From contig CANMJH010000001.1 of NCBI GenBank assembly GCA_947498125.1, positions 434,001 through 498,000 on the forward strand: a DNA stretch of 64,000 nucleotides, read 5' to 3'. Under the pieces are notes generated by a model. It worked only from the letters and a program-made list of their open reading frames with translations, was not told the DNA's origin and searched no databases. Made by a program: the position numbers and the translations under genes. This DNA comes from an uncultured Nioella sp. (GTDB lineage: Bacteria; Pseudomonadota; Alphaproteobacteria; Rhodobacterales; Rhodobacteraceae). The stretch's first letter is position 1; every line of letters begins with the position of its first letter. Positions 42,625-50,879 of this stretch are shown piece by piece.

Positions 42625-43713
42625 CTAGAATCGATAGCCGAAGCGAAGGCCTGCTCCGATTGCTGTGTTATCTTCAAATAAGCCAGCACTGGCCCGTCCC
42701 GTCGCCGTAAAGGCGTTGCCGAGCCAACTATATTGGACGCCGCCCGAAACTTCGAATGTGTCGTTCTCCCACGTCACCCCAAGGCCAACTGCGTTGCGTC
42801 CATCGACAGGGGCAAGGTTGCCCGTACGCCGATTAATCTCAGGCTCATGCAGGAACGAAATCGCCCCGGACCAATTTTCGTTAAACCGGCGTCCGACCCC
42901 AAGCGTGTAAGTGGTTCTGTCACCGCGGAATGTGACTAAAGGTTCGCCCACAACCCCGACATAGGCGGGCGGGGCGATATCAAATTCTGTCCAATCCACC
43001 CACCGGACTGACCCAAATAGCAGCGTATCTGGGGCAATGCCGGTCTGCGCCTCGAAGTGCCAGCTTTCAGGAATGGTTGAGTCAAACTGAACGGCCGTCG
43101 GAAGGCCAAAGGACTCGGTCGCATTCCACGTGTGATCAATGGCCGAGTTATAGGTCAAAGAAACCCGTAATGCGATGTCGGGCCGCTCATAGGCGACACC
43201 AAGCACATAGCCCAGTTCGGTCCCACCATCACCGTTCACAGTATAGCCAACAGGCCCCAAATTGGGCAGTGAGACGTCTCCGGTGAACTGGCTGACCCGC
43301 ACGCCACCATAAACCGAGACCATTGATGGAAATTCATACCGAATAAGCGCGGTCAATGCTTGTCCATCCAACTCTGCCGTTGATCCGGCAAAGGGGTAGC
43401 CTGCCATCATTGGGTAATCTGCTGCTGCGCCGATATGTTCATCCAAGATGATCGCAAAAGACAGTTGGTCAGTCAGATCCTGCCTGTAGCTGAGTGACAG
43501 GCTGGAAAAGGCCGGAGACATGTCGCCACTGGCATTGGCACCGGGGTTGCTGATGCCGCTGACGCTTGGATCACCAAAAGTGAATCCCAGTTCGGCATAG
43601 GTGCCTTCTTCAAATAAAATTGCGACACTTTGATTGCTGCGTTCAACTCCGCCAGCTGCTGCGATGGATGTCGATGCCAGCAGCATTCCTGTCGCCAGAA
43701 ATGACTTTTTCAT
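42625..43713 (-). CDS. OmpP1/FadL-family outer membrane beta-barrel protein
   Basis: A signal peptide (MKKSFLATGMLLASTSIAAAGGVERS) leads to a beta-rich chain with alternating hydrophobic residues and the final aromatic FGYRF needed by the BAM complex. The family pattern includes LSLSYRQDLTDQLSFAIILDEHIGA, GSVRWVDWTEFDIAP and VGRRFNENWSGAISFLHEP. FadL-type barrels let long-chain fatty acids or other hydrophobic compounds cross the outer membrane. ATG 43713 has GGGATAG upstream. An exact CtrA-type site lies 105 bases upstream, so expression may follow the cell cycle or motility programme. Confidence 0.88.
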   Translation of the reverse strand: MKKSFLATGMLLASTSIAAAGGVERSNQSVAILFEEGTYAELGFTFGDPSVSGISNPGANASGDMSPAFSSLSLSYRQDLTDQLSFAIILDEHIGAAADYPMMAGYPFAGSTAELDGQALTALIRYEFPSMVSVYGGVRVSQFTGDVSLPNLGPVGYTVNGDGGTELGYVLGVAYERPDIALRVSLTYNSAIDHTWNATESFGLPTAVQFDSTIPESWHFEAQTGIAPDTLLFGSVRWVDWTEFDIAPPAYVGVVGEPLVTFRGDRTTYTLGVGRRFNENWSGAISFLHEPEINRRTGNLAPVDGRNAVGLGVTWENDTFEVSGGVQYSWLGNAFTATGRASAGLFEDNTAIGAGLRFGYRF

Positions 43714-43817
43714 TCGTTCTATCCCTTTTTTACCACCCGCGATGCAGGCGGCCCTCCTCTGGGATCCTATCACGCCCAACGGGTTTTGGCAGGTCAAACA
43801 TTCCCGCGCGTCAAGGT

Positions 43818-43832
43818 TTAACGAACCCTTAA
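43818..43832. promoter_or_regulatory. CtrA-type box TTAA-N7-TTAA
   Basis: TTAACGAACCCTTAA, followed by C, is an exact match to the TTAA-N7-TTAAC site of the alphaproteobacterial master regulator CtrA. It lies in the shared upstream region of the FadL-like gene (start 43713) and the end of the EamA transporter gene. CtrA in Rhodobacterales controls motility, gene transfer agents and related functions. Confidence 0.5.
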
Positions 43833-43875
43833 CTTTTAGGCATTCAGCGCCCGGTTGTGACGGTTTTGTTACAGA

Positions 43876-44775
43876 TTACCGGTGCGCAGCGCCCCGCGAT
43901 TGCGCAAGGATATTGAGGTAATTGCCACTGAAAATCAGAAGCGCGCCTACAATTACAAGGGCGTTGATCGGCTCGTTATAGAAGATTGCGCCAATCACAG
44001 CGATAACGGGAAGGCGAATGAAATCGACCGGCGAGACAACAGATGCGGGCGCAAGAGAGAGTGCCGTCGTAATACAAAAATGCGCGCAAAGCCCGCCTAT
44101 CGCAATCACCATCAAAAGTGGAAAAGTTTCTCTCGTGGGCCATGTGATGTCGCCATCAGACCCGGCGCAAATAGCGCCCATGACCAGTTGCATGGCTGTC
44201 AGGTAGAACAAAATACATGTCACCGTTTCGCTTTGCGTCAGACGTTTGGTCAAAAGCGTTGTCAGGGCGAACCCTATCGCCGATGCGGCCGCGGCGATTG
44301 TGCCTACGGAAATCGGTGTTGATCCCGGCTGGGCCACCAAAAGAATTCCGACAAATCCCAGACAAACGGACAATATTTTTATCCGCGTCAAACCCTCTCC
44401 CAAAAATAGGGGGGCCATCAAGATCACCCAAAGCGGCGTTGTGAATTCTAAGGCAAAGACCTGCGCAAGTGGCAGAGACGCCAGTGCGAAGAACCACAGG
44501 TTCTGCCCCGAAAAATGCGCGATATTGCGGATTAGATGCCGCCCCAAATGGCGGTTGGAGATGTCGCGCCAATGACCCGTTGCGCCCGCAACGCTTAACA
44601 CGATCAAAAGGCCAATGGCCGATCGAAACGTCATCATCTCAAACGTATCAAGTTCCGACGATAACTCGCGCCCCGCAACAGCCATCGCTGAAAACGAACA
44701 GACGGCGCCGAGCATCCAGAGCGCGCCTTGCGTGGTTGGTGCGAGTTTTTTGGAAGGTTCGGCGGTCAAGGTCAT
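43876..44775 (-). CDS. EamA/DMT-superfamily transporter
   Basis: About 299 residues with ten transmembrane helices in two EamA repeats. Visible parts are ALWMLGAVCSFSAMAVAGREL, then LFLGEGLTRIKILSVCLGFVGILLVAQPG in repeat one and FYNEPINALVIVGALLIFSGNYLNI in repeat two. Inner-membrane exporter of small metabolites; substrate unknown. ATG 44775 (MTLTAEPSKK) has a GGAG just upstream at short spacing; a TTG start at 44826 is less likely. It is not closely related to the EamA protein at 13778-14647. Confidence 0.85.
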   Translation of the reverse strand: MTLTAEPSKKLAPTTQGALWMLGAVCSFSAMAVAGRELSSELDTFEMMTFRSAIGLLIVLSVAGATGHWRDISNRHLGRHLIRNIAHFSGQNLWFFALASLPLAQVFALEFTTPLWVILMAPLFLGEGLTRIKILSVCLGFVGILLVAQPGSTPISVGTIAAAASAIGFALTTLLTKRLTQSETVTCILFYLTAMQLVMGAICAGSDGDITWPTRETFPLLMVIAIGGLCAHFCITTALSLAPASVVSPVDFIRLPVIAVIGAIFYNEPINALVIVGALLIFSGNYLNILAQSRGAAHR

Positions 44776-44937
44776 GTCTCCGACAACGATGTGCGAAGTG
44801 CTGACAGGTTTTTCCCGGCGTATCAACTGGTTGGTCCAAAGAACCTAAAATGCGGAAGCAACTGCCCCATCGCCTGATCCATGGAAATGCGGATCAAGGA
44901 GGGCTGCATAGCAGCCTGACGCGGTCCGCCGCCCCCT

Positions 44938-45222
44938 TCAGTCTTCCAGACCTAGGATCTCATACTCTCGCGGAATGCCGGCGCTGATCTTGCCCCAATC
45001 CGAGGACTTCACACGGGCCTGATGCGCCCGAAACGCGTCTGAATCCGTGAAACGCTCGGACACATTAAACCGGCCCGGAATGTCGGGATCTTCATCCACA
45101 TTGAACATCAAACATCCCGGCTCCGCGCGTGTCAGACGGATATGGTCTTGCAACGCTGCTCGGATGTCGTCCAAGCGGTTTCGTGGCACATCAATATGGC
45201 CAGTAAGCGTGACCTCACCCAT
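44938..45222 (-). CDS. ABM-domain protein (antibiotic-biosynthesis-monooxygenase fold)
   Basis: The 94-residue protein has the ferredoxin-like ABM fold: a first strand TLTGHIDVPRNRLDDIRAAL, the RAEPGCLMFNVDEDPDIPGRFNVSERFTD core and a final helix. Small ABM proteins act as quinol or similar cofactor-free monooxygenases or haem-degrading enzymes; YgiN is one example. It starts 3 bases after the guaA stop on the same strand, so it is co-transcribed with guaA. A metabolic link to GMP synthesis is not evident. Confidence 0.8.
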   Translation of the reverse strand: MGEVTLTGHIDVPRNRLDDIRAALQDHIRLTRAEPGCLMFNVDEDPDIPGRFNVSERFTDSDAFRAHQARVKSSDWGKISAGIPREYEILGLED

Positions 45223-45225
45223 GGC

Positions 45226-46791
45226 TCATTCCCACTCAATCGTGCCCGGCGGTTTTGAGGTGATGTCATAGGTCACGCGATTGATGCCCTTCACCTCATT
45301 GATGATCCGCGTCGCGGTTTCGCCTAAGAAATCATGGCTAAACGGGTAGTAATCGGCGGTCATCCCATCGACCGAGGTCACGGCGCGCAGCGCGCAGGCA
45401 TAGTCATAAGTCCGTCCATCCCCCATGACGCCAACGGTGCGCACCGGCAGGATGGCCACGAATGCTTGCCAGATATCATCATAAAGCCCGTGCTTGCGGA
45501 TTTGATCGATATAGACCGCATCGGCTTTGCGGAGGATCTCAAGTTTCTCGCGGGTGATCTCACCAGGGCAGCGGATCGCAAGGCCGGGTCCAGGGAAAGG
45601 GTGGCGGCCAATGAAATGGGCGGGCAGGCCAAGCTCATGACCAAGCGCGCGCACCTCGTCTTTGAACAGCTCGCGGAGCGGCTCGACCAGTTTTAGGCCC
45701 ATCTTTTCGGGCAGGCCACCTACATTGTGGTGGCTCTTGATCGTTACCGACGGGCCGCCGGAAAAGCTGACCGATTCAATGACATCGGGGTAGAGCGTGC
45801 CTTGGGCAAGAAACTCAGCACCCTCAATCTCGTTTGCGTATTTCTGGAAAACATCGATGAACAGCTTGCCGATGATTTTACGCTTGGTTTCCGGGTCCGA
45901 CTGGCCTTCAAGCTCGCCCAAAAACAGCTCTTGTTCTTCGGCATGAATGACCGAGAGGTTCATGTGATCGCGGAACATGCCCACGACCTCTTTGGCCTCA
46001 TCAAGCCTGAGAAGCCCGTGATCCACAAAAACACATGTCAGCTGATCGCCAATCGCTTCATGCAAGAGCGCCGCTGCGACCGAGCTATCAACGCCGCCAG
46101 ATAGCGCGCAGATAACCTGTTTGTCGCCAACCTGCTCGCGAATGCGCGCCACGGCCTCTTCGCGGTAAGCGCCCATGGTCCAATCGCCTTTGAACCCCGC
46201 CGCGCGGACAAAGTTTTCATAAAGCTTGGCGCCATTGGGGGTGTGGTGCACTTCGGGATGGAACTGCACGGCATAGAAATTGCGTGCGGCATCTGCCGTA
46301 ATCGCAAAAGGCGCACCGGGCGAGGTGCCAAAGACCTCAAACCCGGGGGCAATCTCGGCAACGTGGTCGCCATGGCTCATCCAGACCTGCTCACGGCCTT
46401 CGCCGAACCATCCCTCAAGAAGCGGCAGCTTGGCCTCTTCTGGTGTCACATAGGCCCGGCCAAATTCTGCGGTTGCATTTTCGCCAGCCTCAACGCGGCC
46501 GCCCAGATCATGCATCATCACCTGCTGGCCGTAACAAATGCCAAGGATCGGCACGCCAGCCTCATAAGCGGCTTTTGGCGGGCGCGGGCTGCCCTCGCGC
46601 ATCACGCTGTCAGGGCCACCGGAAAAGATGATGGCTTTCGGCGCAAAGTCCCGAACGAAGTCATCGGTGACAAGCTGATAGGGGTGGATTTCGCAATAGA
46701 CTGAAAGCTCGCGCAGGCGGCGCGCAATCAGCTGCGTTACCTGGCTGCCAAAGTCGATGATGAGGAGGCGGTCATGTGAGGTGCTGGTCAT
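45226..46791 (-). CDS. guaA: GMP synthase (glutamine-hydrolysing)
   Basis: GuaA converts XMP to GMP with ATP and glutamine ammonia. The N-terminal class I amidotransferase has [17 protein letters not shown] (catalytic Cys) and [10 protein letters not shown] (His, Glu). The ATP-pyrophosphatase domain has [15 protein letters not shown] (P-loop SGGVDSS), and the C-terminal dimerisation domain has [34 protein letters not shown] and the end [12 protein letters not shown] 46791 ([10 protein letters not shown]) gives 521 residues, the usual size; the frame continues to 46881 without support. It is followed by the ABM gene. Confidence 0.97.
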   Translation of the reverse strand: MTSTSHDRLLIIDFGSQVTQLIARRLRELSVYCEIHPYQLVTDDFVRDFAPKAIIFSGGPDSVMREGSPRPPKAAYEAGVPILGICYGQQVMMHDLGGRVEAGENATAEFGRAYVTPEEAKLPLLEGWFGEGREQVWMSHGDHVAEIAPGFEVFGTSPGAPFAITADAARNFYAVQFHPEVHHTPNGAKLYENFVRAAGFKGDWTMGAYREEAVARIREQVGDKQVICALSGGVDSSVAAALLHEAIGDQLTCVFVDHGLLRLDEAKEVVGMFRDHMNLSVIHAEEQELFLGELEGQSDPETKRKIIGKLFIDVFQKYANEIEGAEFLAQGTLYPDVIESVSFSGGPSVTIKSHHNVGGLPEKMGLKLVEPLRELFKDEVRALGHELGLPAHFIGRHPFPGPGLAIRCPGEITREKLEILRKADAVYIDQIRKHGLYDDIWQAFVAILPVRTVGVMGDGRTYDYACALRAVTSVDGMTADYYPFSHDFLGETATRIINEVKGINRVTYDITSKPPGTIEWE

Positions 46792-46867
46792 GGCCGGGGA
46801 ATAGGAGCGCAGCGCGTCGCTGGCAAGAGGGGAGCGGTGATTTGGACGTGAAAATTGGCCCTTTGCC

Positions 46868-47413
46868 TTAAAGAAGGTCAATCAGCCCGTCTGGAAAGAG
46901 GTTCAGCCGTCCGGCGCGGGCTTTTTCGAGCGAAATCCACTTGGCGGTTTCGGCGCTGTCCCCTTCGACGAATGCAAGTTGGTCAGCCTCATAAAGCGTC
47001 TCGTTTTCAAATCGCGCGGTAAAGACGAACACCACCTCGTGCCCTTGGCTGCCTTCATGGTCAAATAGGTTTTGAAGAACACCGATTTGGGTCAAATTGG
47101 TGATGCCTTGGCCGGTTTCTTCCCTCAATTCCCGGCTTAGCGTGTCCTCCGCCCGTTCGCCAAACTCGATGCCGCCCCCCAAAGGGCGCCACCCTTTGAT
47201 CTGGCCTTTGTCATCATAGACCGGCCCGGCAAGGATTTGCCCCTCGCGTTCAAATATCGCGATGGCAATGGCACGGATGTGATCGCGTGGTCGCCACGGA
47301 CGGACGGGTTGCGCAACCGGGGGGCGTGGGCCGTGATCATGCCCGCATCCCGTTCCGCATCCGCATAAGGGATCATTACAGCTGTGATCATGGGGCATAA
47401 GGCCAGCTTTCAT
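46868..47413 (-). CDS. Nudix hydrolase with a Cys/His-rich N-terminus
   Basis: The Nudix box reads [25 protein letters not shown], fitting GX5EX7REUXEEXGU, so the magnesium site is intact. Nudix enzymes hydrolyse nucleoside diphosphates linked to another group; the substrate is open. The first 25 residues are unusual: two HDH motifs flank four cysteines (HDHSC, LCGC, GCGHDH), which look like a metal-binding site not found in ordinary Nudix enzymes. ATG 47413 ([10 protein letters not shown]) or ATG 47398 could be the start. The gene is divergent from the mttB-like gene. Confidence 0.82.
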   Translation of the reverse strand: MKAGLMPHDHSCNDPLCGCGTGCGHDHGPRPPVAQPVRPWRPRDHIRAIAIAIFEREGQILAGPVYDDKGQIKGWRPLGGGIEFGERAEDTLSRELREETGQGITNLTQIGVLQNLFDHEGSQGHEVVFVFTARFENETLYEADQLAFVEGDSAETAKWISLEKARAGRLNLFPDGLIDLL

Positions 47414-47589
47414 AGGATATCCAAGAAATTGGCTACCTTGAGATTTGTGCCTGGGCAAGCCCGCCGCGCAGCTACGTCGGTTTCGGAAGTGCCGTGGCGG
47501 TTTTTGCACGTCTTTTAGTTGCAGTTTCGATGAAGTGGGGAAAGGGGTCAAAAGACCACCGAGTCGCCCAAATTTCCGGAGAGAAGAGC

Positions 47590-49131
47590 ATGGCAGAAAT
47601 TGCGCGCCGCAAAGGCAGAGGAGGCGGCGGGGCCGCAAGGCGGGCCGCCCGCACCGCCATCGAGGTGGAAACCGCAAAATATATTGAGCGCAAGATCCCC
47701 GATCTTGAGATGATTACGGAAGAAGCGCTTGAGATTATTGAAGCCAATGCCGAAACCGTTCTGGAAGAAATTGGCGTAAACTTTGTCGATAATCCCGGTG
47801 CGCTGGCGCTTTGGCGCGAGGCCGGGGCCGATATTGACGGCGAACGCGTGCGCATCCCCAAAGGGCTTGCGCGCCAGCTATGCGCGACAGCGCCGTCCCA
47901 ATTTACCCAAGCCGCGCGCAACCCAGAGAAAAACGTCGTCATTGGCGGCCGCAATCTGGTCTTCGCGCCGGTTTACGGGCCGCCATTTGTCCATGATCGC
48001 ACGGGCGGACGGCGCTATGCCACGATGGAAGATTTCCGAAAATTCGTGAAACTCGGGCAGATGTCGAAATATTTGCACCATTCTGGCGGAACGGTCTGCG
48101 AGCCAACGGATGTGCCTGTGAATAAACGCCATTTCGACATGCTTTATGCGCATATGACCCTGTCAGATAAGCCCTATATGGGCTCGGTGACGGAACCTGA
48201 TCGCGCGCTTGATAGTATCGAAATGTCGAAGATCCTGTTTGGGGCGGATTTCGTCGATCAGAACACGGTGATGACGTCGCTCATCAATATCAACTCGCCC
48301 CTGACATTTGACCCGATCATGGTCGGCGCGCTGGAACATTATGCGCGGGCCGGGCAAGCTTCGATCATTTCGCCCTTTATTGTCGGGGGCGCTATGGCGC
48401 CTGCTTCGGTTCTTGGAACGTTGACGCAAGTTTTGGCCGAAGTATTGGCAGGCGTGGCTTATAGCCAATTGGTCCGTCCTGGCGCTCCGGTGATTTTCGG
48501 GGCGTTTGTCACGTCGATTGATATGAATTCCGGCGCGCCCACATTTGGCACGCCAGAAGCGGCACAAATCACCAGCGGCGCAGGGCAATTGGCGCGGCGT
48601 CTTGGATTGCCCTACCGCTCAGCCGGGTCGTTCAACGGATCGAAACTGCCCGATGCGCAAGCTGCGTATGAAACCGCAAATTCGCTGAATTCCGGTTTGC
48701 TGTCTGGCGTCAACTTTATGTTGCATGCCTGCGGCTGGCTGGAAGGCGGCTTGGTGGCCAGTTTTGAGAAATTCGTGATGGATGCAGATCAACTTGGGAT
48801 ATTGCACCGGATGGCGGCAGGCGTGTCGCATGATGAAAACGCGCAAGCGATGGATGCGCTACGTGAAGTTGGGCCGGGGGGGCATTTCTTGGGCTGCGCC
48901 CATACGCAAGCCAATTATCAAACGGCCTTTTGGCGCAGCGATGTGTTGGATTACAAACCCTATGAAACTTGGGCAGAAGAGGGCGCGCGCGATACGCAAG
49001 CCTTGGCGTCTGAACGAGTTCAGAAATTGTTGGATGGGTATCAGCAGCCCCCGCTTGATCCCGCAATTGACGAAGCGCTGCGCGCCTATGTTGCCAAACG
49101 CAAGGAAGGCATGCCGGACGCGTTTATATAA
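47590..49131 (+). CDS. Trimethylamine methyltransferase (MttB) family protein, non-pyrrolysine type
   Basis: The protein of about 513 residues is a member of the MttB superfamily, TIM-barrel enzymes that transfer a methyl group from a methylated amine to a corrinoid protein. Family segments are ETVLEEIGVNFVDNPGALALW, SKYLHHSGGTVCEPTDVP, PFIVGGAMAPASVLGTLTQVLAEVLAGVAYSQLVRPGAPVIFG and the C-terminal YQTAFWRSDVLDYKPYETWAEEGARD. There is no in-frame amber codon, so it is not the pyrrolysine enzyme; relatives without pyrrolysine demethylate quaternary amines such as glycine betaine. The likely carrier is the corrinoid protein at 15522-16223. ATG 47590 has GGAGAG upstream. The first 25 residues are Arg/Gly/Ala-rich. 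Confidence 0.9.
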   Translation: MAEIARRKGRGGGGAARRAARTAIEVETAKYIERKIPDLEMITEEALEIIEANAETVLEEIGVNFVDNPGALALWREAGADIDGERVRIPKGLARQLCATAPSQFTQAARNPEKNVVIGGRNLVFAPVYGPPFVHDRTGGRRYATMEDFRKFVKLGQMSKYLHHSGGTVCEPTDVPVNKRHFDMLYAHMTLSDKPYMGSVTEPDRALDSIEMSKILFGADFVDQNTVMTSLININSPLTFDPIMVGALEHYARAGQASIISPFIVGGAMAPASVLGTLTQVLAEVLAGVAYSQLVRPGAPVIFGAFVTSIDMNSGAPTFGTPEAAQITSGAGQLARRLGLPYRSAGSFNGSKLPDAQAAYETANSLNSGLLSGVNFMLHACGWLEGGLVASFEKFVMDADQLGILHRMAAGVSHDENAQAMDALREVGPGGHFLGCAHTQANYQTAFWRSDVLDYKPYETWAEEGARDTQALASERVQKLLDGYQQPPLDPAIDEALRAYVAKRKEGMPDAFI

Positions 49132-49144
49132 GATACGCGTCCGG
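49114..49144 (+). terminator. Hairpin that includes the mttB-like stop codon
   Basis: CCGGACGCGT pairs perfectly with ACGCGTCCGG around an 11-base AT-rich loop that contains the TAA stop of the mttB-like gene. No T-run follows. It may stop transcription or protect the message end; the convergent DUF6477 gene begins its 3' end 20 bases further. Confidence 0.6.
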
Positions 49145-49163
49145 GGCCTGCCTCAATCTTTGC

Positions 49164-49427
49164 TCAGACAGCTTGGCGTTCTTGCGCCTCGACGAGAAGG
49201 GTCATCAACAATTCGATATGACGGCGCGGCGAATACCCCGCCTCGCCGTCACGTCGTTTTTCATCAAGCTCGGCTTCTTCGGACAAAAGCCGCGAAAGGC
49301 TGCCTTGGACGCCTGCCGGGCGTGCCCGCCCCGCTCGCATCAAGGCGGCAGCGCCAAAGCGCGCGGCCTTAAGAAGAAGGGCAGGGCGACGAAGGTCGTT
49401 GAGTTCTGAGCGCAGGTTATTTTTCAT
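49164..49427 (-). CDS. DUF6477 protein
   Basis: The 87-residue protein fits the DUF6477 family of Rhodobacterales: the ELNDLRRPALLLKAARFGAAAL start, the GSLSRLLSEEAELDEKRRDGEAGYSPRRHIELLMTLLVEAQ ending. It is helical, basic and charged, with no signal peptide. No function is known to me. ATG 49427 has GAGGGAC upstream; the upstream Met at 49463 has none. It is divergent from the DUF6456 gene and convergent with the mttB-like gene. Confidence 0.8.
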   Translation of the reverse strand: MKNNLRSELNDLRRPALLLKAARFGAAALMRAGRARPAGVQGSLSRLLSEEAELDEKRRDGEAGYSPRRHIELLMTLLVEAQERQAV

Positions 49428-49564
49428 TTTGTCCCTCTTGGGTGGTCTTTGTTGTCCCGTCATGCTGACCCGGCTGACGGGGGTGTTGCGGATTCTTTTT
49501 TCCTGCGAACGCTGTGTGAGTTTTGTTTACGAAATCGAAACAATTTACCGGTTTTGAGGCGATT

Positions 49565-49614
49565 TTAACCAAAAAGTAATCAATCTTCCCAAAGGCTTGC
49601 GATGCTTATCCACA
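49565..49614. promoter_or_regulatory. DnaA box and near-CtrA site upstream of the DUF6456 gene
   Basis: TTATCCACA (49606-49614) is a perfect consensus DnaA box, 21 bases before the DUF6456 start codon. TTAA-N7-GTAA (49565-49579) differs from the CtrA consensus TTAA-N7-TTAA at one base. Both lie between the divergent DUF6477 and DUF6456 genes and hint at cell-cycle-linked control. A single DnaA box can arise by chance. Confidence 0.4.
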
Positions 49615-49635
49615 GCGCCGGATTGGAGGCTGGCC

Positions 49636-50772
49636 ATGAATCGTGATGTAAATATTAGGGCTGTTCGCAACTTTCCGAATTGGTTGCCTGAACAAACTCG
49701 GAATTATCTCGAGCATACCGGGGCAGGGACCAGTTTGCGCCAAATTGCCAAGGCCAGCGATCTGCACCCATCGACGATTTCCCGCCGAATCCGCGCTGTT
49801 GAGGCTAAGCGCGAAGACCCACTGATTGATGAGGCGCTGACGGCGCTGCATCTAAACTTCGTTTCCAAGTTGGAAACAAAAGTCTCATCTAAGGAGCAAA
49901 ATGATATGACAGCACCCCTAAGGCCGCCCTTGGTGTCAGACGATTCCACTATAAATCGCGAAGCCCGGCGCATTTTGCGACGGCTATGCGAAAAAGAAGC
50001 GACTTTGGTGCTAGCGAAGGATATGGATAAGGCCGTTGTTTTGCGGGCTGGTCCAGATGGCAGCCAAACGCGCACGGCAGTTCTGGACCGCAAGGTTGCC
50101 CATGCCTTTGCGTTGAAAGATTGGATCGCAACAGCAAAAAGTGGACGGATCTCAATCTATACAATTACCGAAGCAGGCCGCTCGGCCCTCAAGCGCCTTA
50201 TAGAAGAAGATCGCAAACGCCGCCGCGCCCCGATGGAGATGGCCGAAGCCGCGACGCCGTTTCTGGCGCAACACCAACTTTGGGGTGAAAAGCCTGTAAA
50301 AGAAGACGATGGGTCTATCCGTAAAATTCGTGTTAATTTAGCGGAATCTCCGCTGGCCATGCTTGCACGGCGCAAAGGGCAGGACGGAAAACCCTTTTTG
50401 TCGATGGATTTGGTGCAAGCAGGTGAAAAGCTACGCGAGGATTTCGAGCGCGCCCAAATGGGCCCGCGAGTTGCTCAAAACTGGGAGAAGTTTCTAACCG
50501 GCAGTGATCGTGGTTCAGGTTTTGCCGATGGCGGTATTGCCGAAGGCCCGCGCGCCGCGCGGGACCGCGTCAGTGACGCGTTGGACGAATTGGGGCCAGG
50601 GCTTGCCGATGTCGTGATGCGGGTCTGTTGCTTCCTCGAAGGGTTGGAATCGGCCGAAAAACGCCTCGGTTGGTCCGCACGGTCGGGAAAAATCGTCCTG
50701 AAAATCGGGCTTCAGCGGCTTTTGAAACATTACGAGGACAAATTAGGCTTCGTTCCCGCTTCGCTCGATTGA
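49636..50772 (+). CDS. DUF6456 helix-turn-helix protein
   Basis: The first 60 residues contain a helix-turn-helix (GTSLRQIAKASDLHPSTISRRIRAVE). The rest matches the DUF6456 family of alphaproteobacteria, with a middle basic region (RREARRILRRLCEKEATL) and a C-terminal conserved stretch (MGPRVAQNWEKFLTG, LGPGLADVVMRVCCFLEGLESAEKRLGWSARSGKIVLKIGLQRLLKHY). A DNA-binding regulator is likely; targets are unknown to me. ATG 49636 has GGAGG at good spacing. Confidence 0.8.
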   Translation: MNRDVNIRAVRNFPNWLPEQTRNYLEHTGAGTSLRQIAKASDLHPSTISRRIRAVEAKREDPLIDEALTALHLNFVSKLETKVSSKEQNDMTAPLRPPLVSDDSTINREARRILRRLCEKEATLVLAKDMDKAVVLRAGPDGSQTRTAVLDRKVAHAFALKDWIATAKSGRISIYTITEAGRSALKRLIEEDRKRRRAPMEMAEAATPFLAQHQLWGEKPVKEDDGSIRKIRVNLAESPLAMLARRKGQDGKPFLSMDLVQAGEKLREDFERAQMGPRVAQNWEKFLTGSDRGSGFADGGIAEGPRAARDRVSDALDELGPGLADVVMRVCCFLEGLESAEKRLGWSARSGKIVLKIGLQRLLKHYEDKLGFVPASLD

Positions 50773-50847
50773 TGCTAAGCTGGAAACAATAGAATCCTCA
50801 CAGGGCCCTCATGCTCTCTCCCTCGTGGGCTGTCTTGTGGGACTGCA

Positions 50848-50876
50848 CCGTTCGCCCGTATTGCACGGGCGGGCGG
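50848..50876. terminator. Shared terminator between DUF6456 and the MFS transporter
   Basis: CCG-TT-CGCCCGT and ACGGGCG-GG-CGG pair around a 5-base loop, between the convergent genes, with a short T-stretch (TGTTTAAG) following on the plus strand. It can serve both transcripts. Confidence 0.6.
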
Positions 50877-50879
50877 TGT

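Noticed and set aside
44902-44916. GGCTGC-ATA-GCAGCC hairpin after the ABM gene
   Set aside because: Short stem, no T-run and 22 bases downstream only; too weak to call as a terminator.
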